This document shows positions 1 through 6,077 of a stretch of DNA of 13,205 nt, piece after piece (positions within the stretch are counted from its first letter, which is position 1; the number at the start of each line of letters is the position of its first letter). Under the pieces are notes generated by a model. The model ran no database searches. It was given only the letters and a program-made list of their open reading frames with translations, and was not told the DNA's origin. The stretch is from Pseudomonadota bacterium (GTDB lineage: Bacteria; Pseudomonadota; Alphaproteobacteria; SMXQ01). Both the position numbers and the translations under genes were made by a program. The stretch is from positions 1 through 13,205 of the forward strand of contig JADFPK010000024.1 of assembly GCA_022562375.1 (NCBI GenBank). The letters are read 5' to 3'.

Positions 1-1196
1 ACATCGCCGAACGCAAGCGCACCGAGAGCGAGCTGGCGGAGAAGACGCTGGTCCTGGAGACGACGCTGGAGAACATGTCCCAGGGCATCAGCGTCTATGA
101 CGCCGAGCTCAAACTCGTTGCCTTCAACCAAAGATATGTCGATCTCCGCGGCTATCCGCCCGGCTTCCTTCACATCGGTATGTCTTTCGAGGAAGTCGCT
201 CGATTCAGGGCCGAGCGGGGCGATTACGGTCCCGGCGACGTCGAGCGCCACGTCAGGGAACGGGTGACGGTAAAACGGAGCGGCGAGACCCTCAGGCAAG
301 AATGCACCTTGCCCAACGGGGGGGTGATCGCGGTGAACCGCGAACCGATGCCGGACGGCGGTAGTGTGACCACTTATTCGAACATCACCGAGCGCAAGCG
401 GGCGGAAGAGGCGCTGCGCGCCGCCAAGGAAGAGGCGGAAATTGCCAACCGCGCCAAGACCGAATTCCTCGCCAACGTCACCCATGAACTGCGCACGCCG
501 CTCAACGCGGTCATCGGGCTTTCCGAACTGATGAACGAGGCCATGTTCGGTCCCCTCGGCCATCCCAAATACACGGAGTACGCAAAAGACATCACCGAAT
601 CCGGCCGTCATCTGTTGGATCTCATCGAGGACATCCTCGATCTGTCAAGGATAGAGGTCGGCAAGCTCGAGCTTTACGAGGAAAAGGTCGATGTCGTGAA
701 GGTGGTCGACGCCTGCATGATGATCCTGCGGTCGCGGGCGGAAGCCGGCCGGATCGAGATCCAGACATCGCTGCCCGAGGATGTACCGATGCTCATGGCC
801 GACGAGCGGAAGCTCAAGCAGATATTGCTCAACATCCTGTCCAACGCCATCAAGTTCACCCCGGCGGGCGGCGCGGTCACGCTGGAAGCTTACGTCGAGA
901 AAGACGGCGGTTTTGTCTTCATGATCCGCGACACCGGCATCGGTATCGCCAGCAAGCACCTGTCGACGGCCATGGCGCCGTTCGGCCAGGTCGACGGCAG
1001 TCTAAGCCGCAAATATCAGGGCACGGGACTGGGATTGCCGCTGACCAAGGCCCTGGTCGAACTCCATGGCGGCGGAATCGAACTGGCCAGCGTCATCGAC
1101 GTCGGCACCGAAGTCACCATTCGCTTCCCCAAATCCCGCGTCGTTGCCGCCGGCGGCGGCGCCGGTTATCCGCTGCGCTCGTCACTGCCGGGTTGA
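1..1196 (+). CDS. PAS-domain sensor histidine kinase, 3' part (5' end outside window)
   Basis: The reading frame is open from base 3 and begins with IAERKRTESEL, the typical tail of one PAS domain, so the gene starts before the window. Numbering from the internal Met at base 75: a PAS_7-type domain covers about residues 1-105 (ENMSQGISVYD, then AFNQRYVDLRGYP), ending in NITERKRAEEAL. A HisKA dimerisation domain follows, with the H-box FLANVTHELRTPLNAVIG and phospho-accepting His137. The HATPase_c domain has the N-box LLNILSNAIKF (Asn253, Asn257), G1 box DTGIGI (286-291), F-box FGQVDGSLSR and G2 box GTGLGL (316-321). These motifs are all intact, so the visible part should be catalytically competent. 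No membrane segment and no receiver domain are seen in this part. No response regulator gene lies in the window, so its partner and signal are unknown. The stop codon lies inside the first copy of a short triplicated repeat. Confidence 0.93.
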   Translation, partial: IAERKRTESELAEKTLVLETTLENMSQGISVYDAELKLVAFNQRYVDLRGYPPGFLHIGMSFEEVARFRAERGDYGPGDVERHVRERVTVKRSGETLRQECTLPNGGVIAVNREPMPDGGSVTTYSNITERKRAEEALRAAKEEAEIANRAKTEFLANVTHELRTPLNAVIGLSELMNEAMFGPLGHPKYTEYAKDITESGRHLLDLIEDILDLSRIEVGKLELYEEKVDVVKVVDACMMILRSRAEAGRIEIQTSLPEDVPMLMADERKLKQILLNILSNAIKFTPAGGAVTLEAYVEKDGGFVFMIRDTGIGIASKHLSTAMAPFGQVDGSLSRKYQGTGLGLPLTKALVELHGGGIELASVIDVGTEVTIRFPKSRVVAAGGGAGYPLRSSLPG

Positions 1197-1226
1197 TCGG
1201 CCGGGTTGATCCGGGCCGGGTTGATC
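1187..1226 (+). repeat. Three copies of a 12-bp repeat at the end of the kinase gene
   Basis: The 12-mer gccgggttgatc occurs at 1187-1198, 1200-1211 and 1215-1226, with 1- and 3-bp spacers. The first copy contains the TGA stop of the histidine kinase, so duplication has extended only the 3' untranslated region. It probably arose by slippage; no regulatory role is evident. Confidence 0.8.
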
Positions 1227-1255
1227 CGGAGCCGCGCTTCACCAGGAAAGTTTGC

Positions 1256-1579
1256 CTACCGAGGCGGGCTTCCCCGCCGGGCCGAGGCCAGATCCACCCT
1301 CAGCGCCTGAAGTTCACGCAGAAGGGCAAGTAACCTTTCGTCGCCTAATTCGTTCTTGATGCCGTTGATGCCCATTCGGACGCCGCCGAGTTCGCCGATG
1401 ACCTCGCTGAGACCGAGGTTGACTTCATCCAGGCGACGGTGAATTCTCGTGAGTAGGACGATGCCGTAAGCGGCAAGGACGATGACAGTCGCCCCGGCGA
1501 GCATGGCGAGCACGGTGTACCAGTCCACGTTCCGTGCCAACTGGTCGAGATAAGCGATGGCCTGCTGGAATTTTTCCAC
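1256..1579 (-). CDS. Small single-pass membrane protein with coiled-coil tail, unknown function
   Basis: 107 residues from a GTG start. A Shine-Dalgarno-like GGGAG ends 7-8 bases upstream within AAGGGAGAGAAGAG. A short amphipathic N-terminus is followed by one hydrophobic segment at about residues 20-44 (WYTVLAMLAGATVIVLAAYG). A heptad-like region at about 45-100 with regular Leu/Ile/Val spacing (RIHRRLDEVNLGLSEVIGEL) then suggests a coiled coil. The layout fits a membrane-tethered structural or scaffold-type protein, but I do not recognise a named family. It is convergent with the upstream histidine kinase (60 bp between stops) and divergent from the DUF3105 gene. A GTG start together with the membrane/coiled-coil pattern supports real coding; the function is open. 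Confidence 0.7.
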   Translation of the reverse strand: MEKFQQAIAYLDQLARNVDWYTVLAMLAGATVIVLAAYGIVLLTRIHRRLDEVNLGLSEVIGELGGVRMGINGIKNELGDERLLALLRELQALRVDLASARRGSPPR

Positions 1580-1758
1580 CTCTTCTCTCCCTTACGAATT
1601 CTCCCTTTCGGGAACATGAACGGCCGCCACGGATGGACGACACCGGGTACCGGCAACAGTGTAGGCGTTTTTTGGTATTCGCGTTGAAGTCTAACGCCAT
1701 TGAGATGGGATGCCGCCTCCTGGGTGGACGGTTCGGAAGTAAGTACTGAGGACCAGAG

Positions 1759-2388
1759 GTGCCGAAATCAAGGAAACGAAAGCGATCGAAGCGCGCCAAG
1801 CCCCACGACATCCCCTGGGGTGGCGCCGGGCAGCGGCCGCGCGGTTCGCGCGGGCGTGTCATCACCATAGCCGTGCTCGTGGTCCTCATCGCCGGCGGCG
1901 GTTTCATGTGGTGGCGCTCGTTCAGCGCCGAGGGGGACTTCATGGCATTGGCGGAGCAGGGCAAGGGCGCCCTTTCCCGGGTCAAAATCGGGATCAGCGC
2001 CGGTGGCGGGCACCTTTCACTGGGGCAGGCCTACAGCTATGCCGACAGGTTTCCGACCTCGGGGCCGCACGATCGGGTTTGGACCGGCGCCGGATTCTAC
2101 GACGTTCCCCAGTCGCCGAAGCGTCTCGTCCACGCGGTCGAGCACGGCAACATCGTCATCTATTATGACAAGCCGGCCACCGGCGTCCTCGATAGCCTCG
2201 AGGAATGGGCCGGGCTCTATGGCGCCCAATGGTCGGGAATCGTCGTCACGCCGATGTCCGGAATGGGCGAGACCATCGTTCTTACCGCCTGGAACAAGAC
2301 GCTGAGGCTCAAGCGCTTCGACGCCGCCGCCGCCGCCGCCTTCATCGATGCCTACCGGGGCCGGGGGCCGGAGCGCCTGGTGCGGTAG
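1759..2388 (+). CDS. Membrane-anchored DUF3105 family protein
   Basis: 209 residues from a GTG start; TGAGGA lies 6 bases upstream. The N-terminus is very basic (MPKSRKRKRSKRAK), then one transmembrane segment at about residues 34-50, then an extracytoplasmic domain. The family signature is clear: YADRFPTSGPH (His104), a G-x-Y-x-x-P segment, LVHAVEHG (His125, His129) and IVIYYD, as known for DUF3105. The family's function is not established; the conserved histidines and tyrosines suggest metal or ligand binding, which is inference. The basic N-terminus before the membrane helix predicts an N-in, C-out topology. It ends in a run of seven alanines before FIDAYRGRG. It stands alone, divergent from the small membrane protein, with a long gap downstream. 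Confidence 0.85.
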   Translation: MPKSRKRKRSKRAKPHDIPWGGAGQRPRGSRGRVITIAVLVVLIAGGGFMWWRSFSAEGDFMALAEQGKGALSRVKIGISAGGGHLSLGQAYSYADRFPTSGPHDRVWTGAGFYDVPQSPKRLVHAVEHGNIVIYYDKPATGVLDSLEEWAGLYGAQWSGIVVTPMSGMGETIVLTAWNKTLRLKRFDAAAAAAFIDAYRGRGPERLVR

Positions 2389-2437
2389 GCCTTCGGCCGT
2401 CTCGACCCTCCCGGCCGGTTTCGGACCCGCCCCGTCG

Positions 2438-2605
2438 CTAATTCGAATTCCTGTTGCCCGGAAAAGCGGCGCCCGGCATGCCTTCAACAACGATGCCCGC
2501 CCGGCGCGCCACGCCGCCGCCTGGCTTGCCTGGAAGCGGACCGTCGCGCACTTCAAGAAGAACCTCGGCGGTGAATACCTCCATCGAAAGGATGCTGTTC
2601 GCCAT
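2438..2605 (-). CDS. Possible 55-residue small protein, unknown
   Basis: This runs from ATG to TAG and would encode a protein starting MANSILSMEVFTAEVLLEV and ending FPGNRNSN. The composition (Val/Leu/Glu in the first half, Gly/Pro/Arg in the second) and the mostly G/C third codon positions look coding. The upstream GGGTGAAG is only a weak ribosome binding site. It would be transcribed divergently from the fatty acid hydroxylase gene. No family is recognised and no signal peptide is apparent. It could equally be a chance reading frame in GC-rich DNA. Confidence 0.3.
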   Translation of the reverse strand: MANSILSMEVFTAEVLLEVRDGPLPGKPGGGVARRAGIVVEGMPGAAFPGNRNSN

Positions 2606-2678
2606 CTTCACCCATCAAAACCACGACCAGGGAGTCAGCACCCCTTTCCCGCTGCCACAAAACTCGTGATATTACCTT

Positions 2679-2732
2679 GTCGATGGAAAGGCCCGGGTCG
2701 ATGGAAAGGCCTGGGTCGATGGAAAGGCCTGG
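2679..2732 (+). repeat. Three 18-bp tandem repeats carrying the ribosome binding site of the next gene
   Basis: The unit gtcgatggaaaggcctgg is repeated exactly head to tail at 2679-2696 (one mismatch, c for t), 2697-2714 and 2715-2732. The GGAAAGG of the last copy sits 8 bases before the GTG start of the hydroxylase, so each copy is a potential Shine-Dalgarno. Because 18 is a multiple of three, the repeat also encodes a hexapeptide MERPGS in one frame from 2683. That frame runs 18 codons and ends at the TGA (2737-2739) overlapping the GTG start. Confidence 0.9.
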
Positions 2733-2735
2733 AAT

Positions 2736-3578
2736 GTGACGGAAACCATTTTCTCCAACGAACCGGCTATCCGGCTGGGGTTCTTCCTCGGCATATTCTT
2801 TCTCATGGTCTTGTGGGAATCTCTCGCGCCGCGGCGGACGCGGGCGATGTCCCGATGGCTCCGTTGGCCGAGTAATCTAGCACTCGTGGCCCTCAATACA
2901 CTCCTTCTGCGCATCATTTTCCCGGGCGCCGCCGTGGGCCTGGCGCTGATCGGGGAGCAACGAGACTGGGGCTTGTTGAATAATCTTGGCGCGCCTTACT
3001 GGGCCGCCGCCGCCCTGTCCGTATTGCTGCTCGATCTGGCGATCTATGGGCAGCATGTCATGTTTCACGCCGTCCCGGCGCTGTGGCGATTGCACCGGAT
3101 GCACCATGCCGATCTGGACTTCGACGTAACCACCGGAGCCCGGTTCCACCCGATCGAAATCCTCCTGTCGCTGGGGATCAAGCTGGCGGTCGTGGCGGCA
3201 CTCGGCGCGCCGGCGCTTGGCGTGCTGATTTTCGAGGTGATCCTGAACGCCACCTCGATGTTCAACCACGGCAACGTCCGCATGGCGCCAAAGCTGGACC
3301 GAGTCCTCCGGTGGTTCGTCGTCACTCCGGACATGCACCGGGTGCATCACTCGGTCACACCGCGCGAAACCAACAGCAACTTTGGGTTCAACCTGCCCTG
3401 GTGGGACCGATTGTTGGGAACCTACCGCGCTCAGCCCGCGGCGGGGCACGAAGACATGACGATCGGCATCGAGCAGTTCCGCACCCCGCGCGATCTATGG
3501 CTCGACCGGATGCTCGCACAGCCCTTTGTCGGCGAAGTGGGCGACTACCCGATTAATCGGCACGCCGGCACGCCATAA
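2736..3578 (+). CDS. Membrane fatty acid hydroxylase / sterol desaturase family protein
   Basis: 280 residues, GTG start 8 bases after GGAAAGG. Hydrophobic segments lie at about residues 11-30, 47-73, 87-105 and 143-172. The di-iron histidine clusters of the FA_hydroxylase superfamily are present: HVMFH (107-111), HRMHH (120-124), FHP (His138), NHGN (His178) and HRVHH (201-205). After the last cluster comes the family-typical SNFGFNLPWWDRLLGTY. Family members use a membrane-bound di-iron centre and O2 to hydroxylate or desaturate lipid or sterol carbons; the substrate here cannot be named. All iron-ligand motifs are intact, so it should be active. It is convergent with the secreted protein gene at 3599, sharing a short palindromic intergenic region. 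Confidence 0.92.
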   Translation: MTETIFSNEPAIRLGFFLGIFFLMVLWESLAPRRTRAMSRWLRWPSNLALVALNTLLLRIIFPGAAVGLALIGEQRDWGLLNNLGAPYWAAAALSVLLLDLAIYGQHVMFHAVPALWRLHRMHHADLDFDVTTGARFHPIEILLSLGIKLAVVAALGAPALGVLIFEVILNATSMFNHGNVRMAPKLDRVLRWFVVTPDMHRVHHSVTPRETNSNFGFNLPWWDRLLGTYRAQPAAGHEDMTIGIEQFRTPRDLWLDRMLAQPFVGEVGDYPINRHAGTP

Positions 3579-3600
3579 ATGTGCCAAGCGCCCGGGCGCT
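3567..3600. terminator. Likely bidirectional terminator between convergent genes
   Basis: Two inverted repeats fall in and around the 20-bp space between convergent stops: GGCAC/GTGCC (3567-3571 with 3581-3585, spanning the hydroxylase stop) and a perfect 14-bp palindrome agcgcccgggcgct (3587-3600), which touches the TAG of the minus-strand gene. Only a short ATTT follows on the plus strand, so termination strength is uncertain. Confidence 0.5.
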
Positions 3601-4555
3601 ATTTCGTGCCGTCGACGGTGAGCGAGCGCAACAGATAATCGCCGCCGCGATTGATCAGGTGAAAGCCGTCGAACGGATCGCGCCAGCCCCTGTCGGTGCG
3701 GGCGAGGATCTCGGCGCCGTCGAGGCGGACGACCATGTGACCGTCATCGGTGCGCGTCCACTCGATGACGTGGTCCTTGCCGTCGAGAAGCGCGATGTCG
3801 GTGCGCGTGGCGTCGATCACCGACGATCCCCATTGGTTGACGCCAAGAAGCGCCAGTCCCTTGCCCGGCGTGTAGGCGAGGCGGTACCCGGCGTTCCGCT
3901 CCGCCCCGCGATAGACGCCGATCTCCAGGCCGCCCCGGCCGGCCAAGTCATCGCCCGGCCGCCCGGTGATGACGGCGCGGATGGCGAAGGCGTTGGTGAT
4001 CGGCCGGGGCAGGAAGATTTCCGCCGGATCCAGCACTTTTTGGGGCTCTGGCGGCGGCGCGGGCCGGCGGCTTTGCCGGGACTCACCGGAGCGGTCCCGG
4101 AAGATTTCGCCGAACAGGGCGATCGCCACGTCCTCGCCGCTCAATTCCCGCCTTCGCCGCGGTTCCCGGGCGGGCATGGGCGCGGTGACCGTTCGCGGGC
4201 GCACTTCGGTGGCGAGGCCGCCGCCCCAGGCGACGGTGAACTGGCCCGCCGCCGCCGTCCAGGCCGGGTTGGCGGTGTAATCGCCGTCGCGGAAGTCATC
4301 GCTGATGAGGCGGACACGCCAGGGATAGTCGTAGCGCCTGGCCAGCCCCCTGAGATCGCGCAGGAAACGCGGATCCGCCGCGCGATTGCGGTCGGCCTCC
4401 TCGGTCAAGGCGCGGAGCTCGTCCACCAGTTTCTGCACCTGTTCGTTGCCGGCGCCTGGATGAGGGCCGTAGCGCGGCGCCTCGGCATCGGCGGGGGATG
4501 CGATCCAGACAAAGGCCAACAGCAAGATTGCACTCGGTCGTATTGCGTTCGGCAT
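3599..4555 (-). CDS. Secreted protein with beta-sandwich-like C-terminal domain, unknown function
   Basis: I place the start at the ATG at 4555, because GGAGG lies 5 bases upstream of it; another ATG at 4567 in frame lacks a binding site. This gives 318 residues with a signal peptide (MPNAIRPSAILLLAFVWIAS, cleavage after ADA at about residue 24). Residues 36-75 are helical and charged. Residues 84-118 carry DDFRDGDYTANPAWT, a motif style common at the start of jelly-roll (LamG/DUF1080-like) modules. Residues 128-172 form a Pro/Arg-rich linker. Residues 180-318 show alternating strands (LEIGVYRG, YRLAYTPGKGLALLGVN, HVIEWTRTDDGHMVVRLDG) consistent with a concanavalin-like sandwich. It could bind or cleave a glycan, but no catalytic residues can be assigned. 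A GC-rich reverse frame is also open over this region, but it lacks the signal peptide and domain pattern. Confidence 0.82.
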   Translation of the reverse strand: MPNAIRPSAILLLAFVWIASPADAEAPRYGPHPGAGNEQVQKLVDELRALTEEADRNRAADPRFLRDLRGLARRYDYPWRVRLISDDFRDGDYTANPAWTAAAGQFTVAWGGGLATEVRPRTVTAPMPAREPRRRRELSGEDVAIALFGEIFRDRSGESRQSRRPAPPPEPQKVLDPAEIFLPRPITNAFAIRAVITGRPGDDLAGRGGLEIGVYRGAERNAGYRLAYTPGKGLALLGVNQWGSSVIDATRTDIALLDGKDHVIEWTRTDDGHMVVRLDGAEILARTDRGWRDPFDGFHLINRGGDYLLRSLTVDGTK

Positions 4556-4664
4556 GGAAGCCTCCATGGAATTCCGGCATCATTGGGCATCGTACCCCGC
4601 ACCCTTGAAGATAAGATGAGTGCTTGAGTCCGCCGTGCCAACCCCTTCATCGGCGCCACGCCGG

Positions 4665-4680
4665 GCCGTTGATGAACGGC
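4665..4680 (-). terminator. Small hairpin after the cyclase remnant
   Basis: Inverted repeat gccgtt-gatg-aacggc, 6-bp stem and 4-base loop, 12 bases beyond the stop of the minus-strand cyclase fragment. There is no T-tract, so this is only a weak terminator candidate. Confidence 0.3.
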
Positions 4681-4692
4681 TATGACATAGTT

Positions 4693-5070
4693 TCACTTTT
4701 CCTCCATGACGATGAGGCTGGTGGTTTCGCCCGCCGTGAGACGCTTGGCATGGAAGCGGATAAGACCGTCATCGGGGTATTTCTCGGCGAGGCCGGAAAA
4801 CGCGGCGCGTGCTTCCGTACTGCCGCTTTTCAGCAGCTCGAACGCCCGCGAATATTCGGCGGTCCTGGGAGCGCCGGCGACCTCTTCCGCGATCGGCTCG
4901 AATACCTCGACGCTTGCGGTCTTGCCCTTCAACACGAGACCGCCGACCGGCCGAAAGTCCCGATCGCCGCACTGCTCGACCGTCGCGCCGCTGATGCAGA
5001 TTAGCGTTCCCAGATGCTTGTTGGCGCCTTCCAGCCGGGCCGCGATGTTGATGGTATCGCCGTGCGCCAA
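4693..5070 (-). pseudogene. C-terminal remnant of a class III adenylate/guanylate cyclase (CHASE2-type)
   Basis: The fragment reads AHGDTINIAARLEGANKHLGT, then CISGATVEQC, FRPVGGLVLKGK and SVEVFEP. This is the end of a class III nucleotidyl cyclase domain, including the N-x-x-x-R transition-state motif (Asn8, Arg12 counting from the TTG at 5070). It is followed by the helical tail ending SLIVMEEK that is common in CHASE2-cyclases. The metal-binding aspartates and all upstream sensor and membrane parts are missing. Only about 125 residues remain, against several hundred in the family. No ATG or GTG start exists; TTG at 5070 is the only usual alternative. Upstream of AHGD the homology stops abruptly at a 9-bp sequence shared with a tandem repeat, so the 5' part was probably deleted. 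It cannot be catalytic by itself. Confidence 0.85.
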
Positions 5071-5094
5071 GCGTCCGATAAGTATGAAGACAGT

Positions 5095-5130
5095 CAGTGC
5101 GCCAAAGATGGGCAGTGCGCCAAAGATGGG
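5095..5130 (-). repeat. Two 18-bp tandem repeats at the cyclase breakpoint
   Basis: The unit cagtgcgccaaagatggg occurs perfectly at 5095-5112 and 5113-5130. Its inner 9-mer gtgcgccaa recurs at 5062-5070, exactly where cyclase homology begins. Read on the minus strand in the cyclase frame it encodes PIFGAL twice, followed by TVFILIGR. Confidence 0.9.
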
Positions 5131-5181
5131 CTCAATGGGGGAAAGCGCGATTCCTTTCGCGGTCCGTCGCCTTTCCCGGCT

Positions 5182-5361
5182 CTATGGGCCGCATGTTATG
5201 GGGCTGCACCAAGGCTCGCAGCAATCGCCGCCGCTTTCAGCGGAGCCCTTCTTCCCCGCATCCCGCTCCTGCTCCTTAAGCACCCTGAGCTCGTGCGTCT
5301 GTAGCACCCTGAGCTCCTCTTTTCCTTTGACCTCCGATTTTACTGATTCGACCCCGCACAT
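5182..5361 (-). CDS. 59-residue protein with Cys-rich C-terminal tail, unrecognised
   Basis: An ATG at 5361 is preceded by AAAGGAGGTG (5369-5378), a near-perfect Shine-Dalgarno with 9 bases between AGGAGG and ATG; this is among the strongest binding sites in the window. The protein starts MCGVESVKSEVKGKEELRVL. It has a charged helical middle with a duplicated ELRVL (residues 16-28, encoded by a 14-bp direct repeat at 5279-5292 and 5303-5316), then KKGSAESGG, and ends DCCEPWCSPITCGP. The cysteines are at 47, 48, 52 and 57 (CC-x3-C-x4-C), plus Cys2. There is no signal peptide or membrane helix. It lies 125 bases downstream of the PDC-sensor gene on the same strand and in the same frame as the cyclase remnant, with a TAG between. 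Possible roles are metal binding or a modified peptide with a Gly-Gly leader boundary; both are inference. I do not recognise the family. Confidence 0.6.
   Translation of the reverse strand: MCGVESVKSEVKGKEELRVLQTHELRVLKEQERDAGKKGSAESGGDCCEPWCSPITCGP
5279..5316 (-). repeat. 14-bp direct repeat inside the Cys-tail ORF
   Basis: agcaccctgagctc at 5279-5292 and 5303-5316, 24-bp period (8 codons). On the coding minus strand it encodes ELRVL twice, so the duplication preserves the reading frame. Confidence 0.85.
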
Positions 5362-5392
5362 CTTTTTTCACCTCCTTTGTCGACGAACCGAT

Positions 5393-5423
5393 ACCACTGA
5401 ATTTAAGGCTTCCAACCACTGAA
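5393..5423. promoter_or_regulatory. Paired 9-bp direct repeats upstream of the Cys-tail ORF
   Basis: accactgaa occurs at 5393-5401 and 5415-5423, a 22-bp period (about two helical turns), 30-60 bases upstream of the small ORF start. This spacing suits an operator bound on one DNA face, but the short length makes chance possible. No clear -35/-10 pair was found beside it. Confidence 0.25.
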
Positions 5424-5486
5424 GGGCCAGCGCCGCGGCCCGAGCAGGACCGGCGATGGCGCAAAATCATCCCTGAGAGCGACCGG

Positions 5487-6077
5487 TTACTTAAGCTTGT
5501 TGGCGTTCACGCCGACGGTCACGGCCCCGATAACCTTGAGGGTGCCAGGATCGGTGATGGCGACGCTCACCTGCGTAATCGGAAGGCCGTCCTCGACCTC
5601 GATCCCGCCGATGTGGACGGCGCCGACGCCGACGCCGTAGGTCTTCTGCCACTTAGCTTCGTCGCCCTGCATGTAGTCGCCGGTGGGATCCGTCTGACCC
5701 ACGTTCAGGCCCTTGTTGTCCATGACGAAGGCTTCGGTGATCAGACCGCCGCTCTTCGATTTGACGGCCTTGAGGAACTTGGCGAGGGTGTTGCTCATCT
5801 TCGCTTCGATAAGGGGCCGGTCGCCGGACTTCTTCTGGGCCCTCCACACCTTGTCCATTTTGTCGATATCGGCCATTGAAAGATTCGCATGTTTTGCGTT
5901 CTGCTCCTTGATGGCGCTGATCACGACCGGATCATGCGCCCAGACCTTGAACCGCGATTCAGCCGCGGCCCGCGCCATCGCTTCATGGCTTTTTGCGATA
6001 GCCGGCGGCGCACTCAATACGATGATGGCAAGGCCAAGCCCCGCAATGACGAGCGAAAACAACGATTTATTTAGCAT
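5487..6077 (-). CDS. Secreted PDC/Cache-like sensor domain protein
   Basis: 196 residues. The start at 6077 is chosen because GGGAGG lies just upstream (GGGAGGAAAGA-ATG) and a signal peptide follows directly (MLNKSLFSLVIAGLGLAIIV, cleavage near AIA at residue 28). The frame is open far upstream, but that part has no binding site and no protein-like character. The mature part has a helical region (residues 35-105) then a PDC/Cache-like core: GLITEAFVMDNKGLNVGQTD, GDYMQGDEAKWQKTY, and a last strand KVIGAVTVGVNANKL. The whole protein is this one domain, with no kinase or chemotaxis module attached. It probably binds a small ligand in the periplasm and acts with a partner, or is the detached input domain of a sensor. 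The Cys-tail ORF and the cyclase remnant lie downstream on the same strand. Confidence 0.85.
   Translation of the reverse strand: MLNKSLFSLVIAGLGLAIIVLSAPPAIAKSHEAMARAAAESRFKVWAHDPVVISAIKEQNAKHANLSMADIDKMDKVWRAQKKSGDRPLIEAKMSNTLAKFLKAVKSKSGGLITEAFVMDNKGLNVGQTDPTGDYMQGDEAKWQKTYGVGVGAVHIGGIEVEDGLPITQVSVAITDPGTLKVIGAVTVGVNANKLK

Larger units (their letters stand above)
2389..2735. other. 347-bp intergenic gap
   Basis: This lies between the DUF3105 gene and the fatty acid hydroxylase gene. It holds a possible 55-residue minus-strand ORF (2438-2605) and three 18-bp tandem repeats at its right end. No tRNA, transposase fragment or clear promoter is seen. The plus-strand frames contain open stretches with no family resemblance that I can recognise. 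Confidence 0.7.

Noticed and set aside
1664..1698. ggcgtt/aacgcc inverted repeat in the divergent region
   Set aside because: Only 6 bp with a 23-base gap; expected by chance in GC-rich DNA.
2679..2732. CRISPR-like array
   Set aside because: The three 18-bp units are directly adjacent with no spacers.
3581..4627. 348-codon plus-strand open frame
   Set aside because: It lies antisense to the secreted protein gene, which has a signal peptide, a binding site and a domain-like pattern. The plus frame is Ala/Gly/Arg/Asp-rich shadow sequence.
4706..5422. 238-codon plus-strand frame
   Set aside because: Ser/Pro/Arg-rich shadow of the cyclase remnant and the Cys-tail ORF.
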